Source of the DNA: Alloalcanivorax xenomutans
Lineage (GTDB): Bacteria; Pseudomonadota; Gammaproteobacteria; Pseudomonadales; Alcanivoracaceae
DNA: 64,000 bases
Direction: 5' to 3'
Assembly (NCBI RefSeq): GCF_900217905.1
Contig: NZ_OBMO01000018.1
Span: 45,129 to 109,128 of the forward strand
The notes under the pieces are model-generated. The model made no database searches and had not been told where the DNA came from. It worked only from the letters and a program-made list of their open reading frames with translations. The translations under genes and the position numbers were made by a program. Below, piece after piece: positions 16,407-24,003 of this stretch; position 1 is the stretch's first letter, and each line of letters begins with the position of its first letter.

Positions 16407-18596
16407 TTACTGTTCGTCGCCGGACTGGTTCTTCTGCGCCGCCGAGCCCTGTTCAGCGTTGATCACCGGTCCGGAGGCCGGCGGCACCACACTCTCATCG
16501 GCGCTGCGCTGTTGCTCACGCTCATAGGCCCGGCGATAGTCGTCGGAAGTGCTGGTACGGCCGTTGAACAGCCGGTCAACCCGGGTGGGCAGCGGGTTCT
16601 TCACTTCCTGCACCAACTCGCCATTCTCATCGACGCTGAACTGCATGGCGGTGATCCCCATGTACTTGTCGCGCGTCATATCCACCAGACGTTCATTGCT
16701 TTCCAGGATGGTCGGTTTGATAAAGACCATCAGATTGCGTTTCACGTGGGTCTCGCTGGTGGAGCGGAACAGCACCCCCAGGAGCGGAATATCCCCCAGT
16801 AACGGCACCTTGCGCACCGTCTTCTGCACGTCATCGCTGATCAAACCGCCCAGGGCAATGGTCTGGCCATCATCCGCCAGCACCGTGGTGGTCAACTGGC
16901 GCTTGGTGGTGATGATATCGGACGCGGAGGAATCATCCTTCACCGCGGAAGTTTCCTGATCCAGCTCCAGCCGGATGGTATCCATACCCGCCAGATGCGG
17001 GGTGACTTTCAGGGTCAGCCCCACGTCTTCCCGCTGGATGGTGGTAAACGGGTTGGCGGTGGTGGAACTGGAGGAAGTGGACTGCCCGGTAATAAACGGC
17101 ACGTTCTCGCCCACGATGATGGAGGCTTCCTGATTATCCAGTGTCAGAATGCTGGGCGTGGACAGCAGATTGGTGTTGGTGGTGCTGGCCAGGGCCTGAA
17201 CCAGAGCACCCCAACGCAGGTTACCATCCGCATCGGTTTCACCGAAACCGGCGGCGATACCGTCGCCCAGCGTCAGGTTGGTGGGATCGTCGGTGAGCAT
17301 GGCCTGAATCAGCCCTTGCACGCTGAGCCCCTGACCGGAGAAATTGACGCCACCATAACCACCGCTGCTACTGCCGGCCAGATACTGAAAGCCCAGGCTG
17401 TCAGCCTTGTCACCGGTGACCTCCACAATCGCCGCCTCAATCAGAATCTGGGTGCGGCGCACATCCAGTTGACTGATCACCGATTGCAACTCGTTCATCA
17501 TTTCCGGCTCGGCGCGAATCACCAGGGCGTTGAGTGACGCATCCGCCTGGATCGACACTTTATTGTCGCCGGTTCCGGCCACGGCGGCACCGCTGGCACC
17601 GCCCGCGGCGCCGGAACCTTCCCCGCCCTTGCGCACCGCCGCCGCCCCCTGGGCGAAGTTCATCAGCAGTTCGGCCATATCCTCGGCATCACCGTGGCTC
17701 AAGCGAATCACCTGAACCCGGCTGGAAGCGGAAGACGGCGTATCCAACCGTGAGATCAATGGCAGCAAACGCGCCCGGGTGGCCCGGTCGCCTTTCAGGA
17801 TCAGGCGGTTGGTGCGCTCATCGGCCACCACCGTGGCGGACTCCGCCCTCGGCGCGCGGCGATTGCCTCCGGCCGCCTGCGTGCTGCTGACCAGTTGATC
17901 GAGTAACGACACCATGTTGCCGGCGAAAGCATGCCGCAGTTGCACAATTTCCACCTCCTCGCTTTCAGTATTATCGAGGTGGTGAATGATGGCGCGCATG
18001 CGCTGAATGTTGTCCGCGTGGTCACTGATAATCAGGGCGTTGGCGGAGCCCACCGCCGCCAGGTGGCCGTACTGGGGCACCAGGGGACGCAGTACCGGTA
18101 CCAACTCCTCCACCGGAGAGTTCTGTACCGCGATCACCTGGGTCACCAGCTCCTCACCGCCAGCTTCGTTGGCCTCGGTCATCGGCAAGTTGCTTTGCTT
18201 GGCGGTGGTGTTGGTGACGATCTTGACCACATCGCCGGAAGGCACCGCGGCGTAACCGTGCACCTGCAACACCGACAGGAACAGCTCATAGACCTCGGCG
18301 GACGTCAGCGGCTGATTGGATATCACCGTCACATCCCGGGCCCGGACCCGCGGGTCGACCACGAAATTCTTGCCGGTCATCTCCGCCACCTGGCTGATAA
18401 ACGCCTGTATATCCGCATTGCGAATATTGACGGTCCATGTCTTGCCATCGGCATTCTGCACCACCTGGTCCTGGCCGGCGCGCTGCGCGTGGGCCGGCGG
18501 GCTCACGGACACAACAAGGACAGCCAGGATGCTGCCTAGGGCCGGTGCCAGGAGCCTCTTGGCAGAAACTCCGCGGTGCTGTTTCAGGGGCTCCAT
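16407..18596 (-). CDS. gspD: type II secretion system secretin GspD
   Basis: A 729-residue outer-membrane channel subunit of the type II secretion system. It has a signal peptide (cleavage near AHA-QR, residue ~38), an N0 domain (VNIRNADIQAFISQVAEMTG), N1-N3 domains with repeated NALIISDHADNIQRMR / NRLILKGDRATRARLL-type motifs, a Gly/Ala-rich insertion in N3, and the C-terminal secretin barrel with VGENVPFITGQ and VPLLGDIPLLGVLFRS. The C-terminal ~90 residues would be the S-domain that binds a pilotin. The length is normal for GspD. It follows gspC by 10 bases on the same strand. The main gspE-M genes are not in this window. Confidence 0.95.
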   Translation of the reverse strand: MEPLKQHRGVSAKRLLAPALGSILAVLVVSVSPPAHAQRAGQDQVVQNADGKTWTVNIRNADIQAFISQVAEMTGKNFVVDPRVRARDVTVISNQPLTSAEVYELFLSVLQVHGYAAVPSGDVVKIVTNTTAKQSNLPMTEANEAGGEELVTQVIAVQNSPVEELVPVLRPLVPQYGHLAAVGSANALIISDHADNIQRMRAIIHHLDNTESEEVEIVQLRHAFAGNMVSLLDQLVSSTQAAGGNRRAPRAESATVVADERTNRLILKGDRATRARLLPLISRLDTPSSASSRVQVIRLSHGDAEDMAELLMNFAQGAAAVRKGGEGSGAAGGASGAAVAGTGDNKVSIQADASLNALVIRAEPEMMNELQSVISQLDVRRTQILIEAAIVEVTGDKADSLGFQYLAGSSSGGYGGVNFSGQGLSVQGLIQAMLTDDPTNLTLGDGIAAGFGETDADGNLRWGALVQALASTTNTNLLSTPSILTLDNQEASIIVGENVPFITGQSTSSSSTTANPFTTIQREDVGLTLKVTPHLAGMDTIRLELDQETSAVKDDSSASDIITTKRQLTTTVLADDGQTIALGGLISDDVQKTVRKVPLLGDIPLLGVLFRSTSETHVKRNLMVFIKPTILESNERLVDMTRDKYMGITAMQFSVDENGELVQEVKNPLPTRVDRLFNGRTSTSDDYRRAYEREQQRSADESVVPPASGPVINAEQGSAAQKNQSGDEQ

Positions 18597-18606
18597 AAAG
18601 GTCTCG

Positions 18607-19473
18607 CTACGGTGGATAACTCACGGTGAATTCCTGATCGCCACGCTGTACCACGATGGTGGCGCTCTGGGACTCCTGGAACGACTGCAACGCCGCCAGG
18701 TCATTTTCCTCGGTGCCCAGGGGGTACCCGTTCACCGACAAAATCACGTCGCCCTGATTCAGGCCGACCTGCTCGATCAGTTGTTTTGGCGCGGAAGAGC
18801 CCAGCGAGTACCCCTGGCTCTCGCCACTGGTGACGGCCTTGAGACCGAGCTGGCGAATCAGGGTGGTGCGCTGCTGGCCAAGGTCCGCCTCAGCGGGCGG
18901 CGCCGGCTCCTGGGGCCGCCTTGGCGGAGGGGGAGGCGGAGGCCGCGACGATACCGAAACCCCGCCGAGCGCGGCCAGCTCGCTCAAACGCAGGGTTTCC
19001 AACTGCCCCACGCGTTTAAGGATGATACGGTCGGCGTAAATTTCCTCGACGGTGGCATTGCCCGGCAGGGCATCACCGATACGGTACAGCTCCGCGTCGC
19101 CGCCGCTTTCGGCAACGATGGCGGAAGACTGGGTGCGGTCCAGACTGCGGAAGACACCGAGCAGTTGCAGTTTAAGACGGGTATCCGGAGCATCGACAGG
19201 CTTGTCGCTGGTTTCCTCTTGCGCCTGGTACACCCCGAACAGGTTCCAGGACTCCATTTCCGACGGGGAGATACCACGGCGCTCCCCGCCCTGCCCGGAG
19301 GCGGAAACGGTACGCAGCCCCGATTCCGGCACCGGGTCATTGGGACCATAACTCAGCAGCCAGACGGTCTGCGCGATCAGGTAGGCGAGCCCCACCAGCA
19401 ACAGCAACATCACCGCCAAACGGAGCGGAGGCAGCCATTGCCGTGTGTTTCCCCTTTGGGCCCACTGAATCAT
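18607..19473 (-). CDS. gspC: type II secretion system protein GspC
   Basis: A 288-residue inner-membrane linker that joins the secretin to the inner-membrane platform. After a short cytoplasmic start there is one helix (LAVMLLLLVGLAYLIAQTVW, ~residues 19-40), a homology region (SWNLFGVYQ, then LKLQLLGVF and AIVAESGG), a proline tract (seven Pro in a row near residue 190) and a C-terminal PDZ-like domain (VGLNQGDVILSVNGYPLG). ATG 19471-19473 is preceded by GGGAAGTGACG; an in-frame GTG at 19512 is less likely. It is adjacent to gspD and about 210 bases after gspN. Confidence 0.93.
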   Translation of the reverse strand: MIQWAQRGNTRQWLPPLRLAVMLLLLVGLAYLIAQTVWLLSYGPNDPVPESGLRTVSASGQGGERRGISPSEMESWNLFGVYQAQEETSDKPVDAPDTRLKLQLLGVFRSLDRTQSSAIVAESGGDAELYRIGDALPGNATVEEIYADRIILKRVGQLETLRLSELAALGGVSVSSRPPPPPPPRRPQEPAPPAEADLGQQRTTLIRQLGLKAVTSGESQGYSLGSSAPKQLIEQVGLNQGDVILSVNGYPLGTEENDLAALQSFQESQSATIVVQRGDQEFTVSYPP

Positions 19474-19683
19474 AAAAGCGTCACTTCCCGTTATCGTTAT
19501 ACCAACCGCCACCGATACGCGCCGTTTCCATACTGGAACCGGTGCTCCAGGGCTGGCTGGATGTCCTTGTTCACCCGGGCCGGGCCCATCAACACACGTT
19601 CACGGGTGCCGACATCGACCGACTCTACAGCGGACACATTACCGTAATATAAAAAATGCGGTTTTTTTTTCCAGCGCTATATT

Positions 19684-20403
19684 TCAGCGTCCCGGCGGAA
19701 ACGGCTGACTCATCTGGAACACCACATCGGAGGGATCCCCCCCCTGGCTGACCCCGAGCAATTGGGGCCACGCCCTGAATACTTGTACGTTCAGTTTTTG
19801 TTCCGCCACCCGCGCGGCGAACACTTGCTTCTGTTCGGGGTCCGTCACCACCAGCGACGGACCGGTCTCCACCATACTCAGACGTCCCTGAAGTGGCGGT
19901 ACCGGCGCGGACTCACCACGTCCCCAGCCAACCGTGCCCCCACTGTAATCAAGGGTACCTTTGGCATCGACCACGGCATCATCGGCGAGTTCCAGGGCAA
20001 TCAGTGTCATCCTCACCGTGCCATCGGCCTGACCCTGGGGAATATAGCGGCTCACCATGGCCACCGGCACATTGGCGCGCCACTGCTCCAGGCGCCAGTC
20101 GCCCCAGGCAGCGCCCAACCAGCCTTGCACATCCAAATCGTTGGATACCATGGCCAGATCAAGCCCCGGCGTCAATCCGTGCCAATTGACCTCCCAGCGC
20201 ACCCGCCCCTGTTGATCGCGCCAACTGACCGCCGCGGAGCCGCTCCACCAGCGGCCCCGGGCATCGGCCAGGGTCAGCGGAGCCCCGCCCGGGCGCAGTT
20301 GCGGAATACGTTCCACCAGCACCGCCGCAGGCATCAACACAATGAGAAACAGGATCAGGCTGACAACAAACACCGCCCCCAAGGCGAAACCACGACGCAT
20401 CAT
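19684..20403 (-). CDS. gspN: type II secretion system protein GspN
   Basis: A 239-residue protein with one N-terminal membrane helix (FALGAVFVVSLILFLIVLMP) and a periplasmic beta-rich domain (LTLADARGRWWSGSAAVSW, DARGRWW-type motif, YIPQGQADG, GTLDYSGGTVGW). This matches the PF01203 T2SS GspN family, an accessory component present in only part of the systems. It precedes gspC and gspD on the same strand. The ATG at 20401-20403 is chosen because the upstream in-frame extension has no membrane signal before it. Its precise role in secretion is not settled for the family. Confidence 0.87.
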   Translation of the reverse strand: MMRRGFALGAVFVVSLILFLIVLMPAAVLVERIPQLRPGGAPLTLADARGRWWSGSAAVSWRDQQGRVRWEVNWHGLTPGLDLAMVSNDLDVQGWLGAAWGDWRLEQWRANVPVAMVSRYIPQGQADGTVRMTLIALELADDAVVDAKGTLDYSGGTVGWGRGESAPVPPLQGRLSMVETGPSLVVTDPEQKQVFAARVAEQKLNVQVFRAWPQLLGVSQGGDPSDVVFQMSQPFPPGR

Positions 20404-20779
20404 TTCAATCCAACATCCGACATCCTGCCAGGCACACGATGGTGCCGACACAGACGTTTATTTTTCATGGCATCCATGGTCATGAATCCACTACCCCAAT
20501 GAACTTGCCTGGCCGAATCCCGACGGACCGGCTGGTACGACCGCGCCACTAACGAAGCCGAAACGCTAACTGTACCTCAATCCGGAGCCTGCTAGCACCT
20601 GATCAAATACGGCCGATGCCGCGCGGTAGGCAAGACGGCGCGATTTCACAAGAAGGGGCGCCAGGGTGGGCCATCACAATGACAGGCCCATGACGCCTCT
20701 CCCCGGGGCGAATACTTATGACCCAACCGTGACAGGCGGTGCCGAAACAAGAGAGAAGGAGGCCTGCATAGCGCAGCGG

Positions 20780-20812
20780 AAAAAGATCGTTGCCCCGGGA
20801 GCGGGGGCAACG
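20780..20812 (-). terminator. Rho-independent terminator, minus strand
   Basis: CGTTGCCCC (20788-20796) pairs perfectly with GGGGCAACG (20804-20812), loop of 7. On the minus strand the stem is followed within three bases by five T (20780-20784). It lies 227 bases past the ssb stop, so it ends either a long ssb message or a separate small transcript. Confidence 0.72.
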
Positions 20813-20998
20813 AGAACATGCCAATTGTCTGGATTGATGCTTGATGCCGCCCGACCACATCGACGGCGGGCAACATGCCGCCAACAGGTGAACCGCATTA
20901 ACAAGACGAGCCGCGACCGCCATGACCGTCGTTTTGTCATGGAATATTCACGGAACCGGGAATTTCAGGAAATGGAAACGTCGGCAAGCGCCGGGGGA

Positions 20999-21025
20999 CG
21001 CCCAGGGACCAAAGGCCCCTGGGCG
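20999..21025 (-). terminator. hairpin just after ssb
   Basis: CGCCCAGGG and CCCTGGGCG form a perfect 9-bp stem with a 9-base loop, 13 bases past the ssb stop. No T run follows, so it may be a 3' stabilising stem and not a terminator. Confidence 0.45.
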
Positions 21026-21038
21026 GGTGGCGGGACAA

Positions 21039-21557
21039 TCAGAACGGGATATCGTCGTCGAAATCGTCTGCCGGGCCGCCGAAACCACCACCTTGACCGC
21101 CACTGCTCTGGCCACCGCCCTGGTTGTAGTCATCGCCGCCCTGATCGTAACTTCCTTGCTGCTGACGGGGCGCCCCGCCGCCCTGGCGGTCCCCGCCACC
21201 GAAGCCGCCACCGCCGTCACCACGGCCGTCCAACATTTGCATTTCGTTGGCGACAATCTCGGTGGTGTAGCGGTCCTGGCCATCCTGCCCCTGCCATTTA
21301 CGGGTACGGATCGAGCCTTCGATGTAGACCTTGCTGCCCTTCTTCAGGTATTCACCGGCGATCTCGCCGAGCTTGTTGAAGAACACCACCCGGTGCCATT
21401 CGGTACGTTCCTGCATTTGACCGGTCTGCCGGTCCTTCCAGGTTTCCGAGGTGGCCAGGCGGACATTGGTCACCGCCCCGCCACTGGGCATGAAGCGGGT
21501 TTCCGGATCGGCCCCCAGGTTGCCGATCAGTATCACTTTGTTCACCCCTCTCGCCAT
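21039..21557 (-). CDS. ssb: single-stranded DNA-binding protein
   Basis: A 172-residue SSB. Residues 1-~110 are the OB-fold ([40 protein letters not shown] as [20 protein letters not shown]). The linker is Gly/Gln-rich, and the acidic tip DFDDDIPF is the docking peptide for repair and replication partners. The length is like E. coli SSB (178). GAGGGAGTGCAAGGCC precedes the ATG at 21555-21557; the longer open frame to 21671 is not needed. It lies downstream of the YajR-like MFS gene on the same strand with a 67-base gap, the same neighbourhood as in pseudomonads. Confidence 0.97.
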   Translation of the reverse strand: MARGVNKVILIGNLGADPETRFMPSGGAVTNVRLATSETWKDRQTGQMQERTEWHRVVFFNKLGEIAGEYLKKGSKVYIEGSIRTRKWQGQDGQDRYTTEIVANEMQMLDGRGDGGGGFGGGDRQGGGAPRQQQGSYDQGGDDYNQGGGQSSGGQGGGFGGPADDFDDDIPF

Positions 21558-21624
21558 GGCCTTGCACTCCCTCAAATTCGACGGGCCGCCCTGCGGCGGC
21601 ATAACTGGATAAACGGGTATTCTG

Positions 21625-22992
21625 TCAGTTTTGCCCTTCGGCGGCGAGGGCCTGGAGCGCGCGCTCGTCAAGCAGTTGGTTATCCACCTTCAGCAGGGCC
21701 AGATGCTTGTCGGCGACCACTACCGCCTCCAGCACGCCGGGCACGGCACGCAGCCGCTCCACCGTATGGCGCGGGTCGTCGGCGGGGCTCAGTTGAATGA
21801 CCCGGTTATCGAGCTTTGGCAGTTCCTTCATGCCGGCCAGACGCCATAGCCAGAACAGCGCCATGGCGGCGCACCCATAGAAAACCGCCTCCGCGCCCAC
21901 CCACTGAAACAGGGCACCGCCCAGCTGCCCGCCGATGAACACGCCCAGGAACTGGCTGGTGGAGTACACGCCCATGGCGGTGCCACGGGTGCCGGCCGGC
22001 GCGGCTCGGCCAACCATGGAGGGCAGCAGGGCCTCCAGCAGGTTGAAGGCCATGAAATAGACAAACAAGGCCAGCACGAAGTGCCACAGGGTCTCGCCCG
22101 CCACCGCCAGCAGCACCTCGGCGACGATCAGCAGAGCCACCGCCGCTCTTTTGATCGGCACCGCGCCACGGCGCTCCGCGGCGATGATCAACGGAATCAT
22201 GGCCAGGAAACCCGCCACCAGAACCACCAGGTACAGCAGACTATGCTGATCCAGGCTCAAGCCGAGCCGGGTTTGCAATAATTTGGGCAGCACCACGAAG
22301 GACGCGGTCATGGTCAGGTGCAACACCAGAATGCCCAGATCCAGACGGCGCAGATCCGCGCTGCCCAGCACCCGCCGGAACCGCTGCGATGGCGGCAGTG
22401 CCTCATCGAGCATGACCTTGGGCGCCGGTACGCGCAGCGCTACCAGCAACGCCACGGCACCGAGCGCCACGGTCAGCCAGAACAGGCCGCTGAGCCCCAG
22501 CCAGTGAGCCAGCAGCGGCCCCAGAATCAGTGCCAGGATGAAGGAACCGCCCACCGACATTCCGATCAAGGCCATGGCCTTGGTGCGGTTACGCTCGCTC
22601 ACTACATCACCAATCAGCGCCATAATGACACTGGCAATGGCGCCGGATCCCTGCAAGGCACGCCCCAGGATGACGCCATATATGGTGTCACTGAGCGCCG
22701 CCACCACCCCACCGGCCATGAACAGGGCCAGGCCGATCAACAGCATCGGACGGCGCCCGAAACGGTCGGAGAGCATGCCAAAAGGGATCTGCAGACACGC
22801 CTGCATCAGCCCGTAGGCACCGATGGCGGTACCAATCAGCAGTGGTGTGGCGCCCTCGAGCTGTCCGCCGAACACGGCAAAGATCGGCAGGATCATGAAC
22901 AACCCGAACATGCGCAGGGCAAAAATCGCGGCCAGAGAACTGCTGGTACTGATTTCCGTGCGCCGCAGGGCGGCGGTGGACTCGTCCGTCAT
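21625..22992 (-). CDS. MFS transporter, YajR-like
   Basis: A 455-residue major facilitator with 12 predicted membrane helices. The family motif [14 protein letters not shown] lies between helices 2 and 3, and a second in [15 protein letters not shown] of the C-half. The last ~65 residues form a soluble ferredoxin-like domain ([19 protein letters not shown]), the YAM domain that marks E. coli YajR. The substrate of YajR is not known with confidence; proton-driven efflux is assumed. ATG 22990-22992 ([11 protein letters not shown]) is chosen over the open frame to 23091. It sits between ssb and the divergent CsgD-like gene. Confidence 0.88.
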   Translation of the reverse strand: MTDESTAALRRTEISTSSSLAAIFALRMFGLFMILPIFAVFGGQLEGATPLLIGTAIGAYGLMQACLQIPFGMLSDRFGRRPMLLIGLALFMAGGVVAALSDTIYGVILGRALQGSGAIASVIMALIGDVVSERNRTKAMALIGMSVGGSFILALILGPLLAHWLGLSGLFWLTVALGAVALLVALRVPAPKVMLDEALPPSQRFRRVLGSADLRRLDLGILVLHLTMTASFVVLPKLLQTRLGLSLDQHSLLYLVVLVAGFLAMIPLIIAAERRGAVPIKRAAVALLIVAEVLLAVAGETLWHFVLALFVYFMAFNLLEALLPSMVGRAAPAGTRGTAMGVYSTSQFLGVFIGGQLGGALFQWVGAEAVFYGCAAMALFWLWRLAGMKELPKLDNRVIQLSPADDPRHTVERLRAVPGVLEAVVVADKHLALLKVDNQLLDERALQALAAEGQN

Positions 22993-23223
22993 GATGATTG
23001 GCAACCGGTGCGGCTGGTTAGGGGGCGGCAAGTGTATCAGATTCCCCCGGCACCGGGCGGGGACAAAACGCCTCGGCGGCTCTCTGGTCAAGCTCGAACC
23101 TGTAAAACCTTGTCACTTAAGGCAATAGCAAATTGAACCGCCCCGCCAGGGGTGATAGATTTTTGCACAATACGGTATTTTTCGTAGCCACTCCGATAGC
23201 CTCAGCGCATCACGGAAGACTCC

Positions 23224-23871
23224 ATGGATAAAATCCCCGCTCAGAAGGTGTACGTGGTTGGTAACCAGCACCTGCAAAACGCCCTGCTTACCGAGTTTCT
23301 CGCTAAGGAGTCCATTCCCGCCACCGCCGTGAAAACGGTCGACATGGTAGCCGAAGACGATCTCGCAGGAGCGGAGCAGAACCTGTTCCTGGTGGATTAC
23401 CACTCGGTGGACGTCAACGACGTCATCAACCACCTCCTGGCCGTGGATCAGCGCCTGGATTGCGACGTGCTCACCGGCGTCTTCAATGTGGACGACGATG
23501 CTTCCCTATCGCGCCTGGCCGGACTGCCGATGGTCAACGGCGGTTTCCTGCACGACTGCCCCCAGGGCCTGCTGACCAAGGGCATCAAGGCGATCTTCGA
23601 AGGCGAACTGTGGTTCCCGCGCAAGGTGCTGCAGCAATACCTGGTGAAGAGCCGCGCTTTCAACAAGACCTTCTCACGCAGCGAGGTGAATCTGACCGAC
23701 CGCGAAGTGGAAGTACTCAAAGTCATGGCCACCGGCGCCAAGAACTCCGAGATTGCCAGCGCCCTGAACCTCAGCCCCCATACCATCAAGACCCACATCT
23801 ACAATATCTTCAAGAAGATCAACGCCTCCAACCGCCTGCAGGCCGTGAACTGGGCCCAGGAAAACCTGTAA
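23224..23871 (+). CDS. LuxR/CsgD-like transcriptional regulator
   Basis: A 215-residue protein. The N-terminal ~130 residues form a receiver-like fold without the usual acidic pocket, and the motif MVNGGFLHDCPQGLLTKGIKAI resembles CsgD's N-GVF region. The C-terminal LuxR helix-turn-helix (residues ~150-212) reads LTDREVEVLKVMATGAKNSE then LSPHTIKTHIYNIFKKI, ending AVNWAQENL as in CsgD. CsgD controls curli and cellulose in enterics; no curli, cellulose or cyclic-di-GMP genes are nearby, so the regulon is open. There is no partner kinase. It precedes uvrA and is followed by a GC-rich hairpin at 23881. Confidence 0.87.
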   Translation: MDKIPAQKVYVVGNQHLQNALLTEFLAKESIPATAVKTVDMVAEDDLAGAEQNLFLVDYHSVDVNDVINHLLAVDQRLDCDVLTGVFNVDDDASLSRLAGLPMVNGGFLHDCPQGLLTKGIKAIFEGELWFPRKVLQQYLVKSRAFNKTFSRSEVNLTDREVEVLKVMATGAKNSEIASALNLSPHTIKTHIYNIFKKINASNRLQAVNWAQENL

Positions 23872-23880
23872 CCCGCACCG

Positions 23881-23904
23881 GCTGACACGCATCGGCGTGT
23901 CGGC
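23881..23904 (+). terminator. hairpin after the CsgD-like gene
   Basis: GCTGACACGC-ATCG-GCGTGTCGGC forms a 10-bp stem with one T-G wobble, ten bases after the stop. No T run follows; a weak or Rho-assisted terminator. Confidence 0.5.
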
Positions 23905-23963
23905 CCTTCCGATGGCATTGCCGTCCGGCCGTTGATTTCTTTTCTCCTTCATAACATTTCCCC

Positions 23964-23969
23964 TATACT
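23964..23969 (+). promoter_or_regulatory. candidate -10 element of uvrA
   Basis: TATACT matches 5 of 6 bases of a -10. It is 4 bases upstream of the LexA box, so LexA would cover the start site. The -35 at the matching distance is poor (TTTCTC). Confidence 0.5.
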
Positions 23970-23972
23970 CCA

Positions 23973-23988
23973 CTGTTCATTTTGACAG
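23973..23988. promoter_or_regulatory. LexA (SOS) box of uvrA
   Basis: CTGTTCATTTTGACAG matches the CTGT-N8-ACAG consensus at both ends with the right 16-base length and an AT-rich core. It lies 15 bases ahead of the uvrA start codon, so uvrA should be SOS-induced. Confidence 0.85.
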
Positions 23989-24003
23989 TAGGTGGTAGTA
24001 CCC

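Larger units (their letters stand above)
20404..21038. other. gene-poor 635-bp region with hairpins
   Basis: No ORF here has a convincing protein or ribosome site. Three stems stand out: GGGCC/GGCCC around 20668-20689, a 9-bp stem at 20788-20812 and a 9-bp stem at 20999-21025 with CGCCCAGGG/CCCTGGGCG. A promoter for gspN should lie in the left part, but I cannot pin it. The region could hold a small RNA or a long ssb 3' end. Confidence 0.5.

Noticed and set aside
20666..21379. 237-residue plus-strand frame across the gap into ssb
   Set aside because: Runs antisense into ssb, its product is Arg/Gly-rich low complexity, and it lacks a ribosome site.
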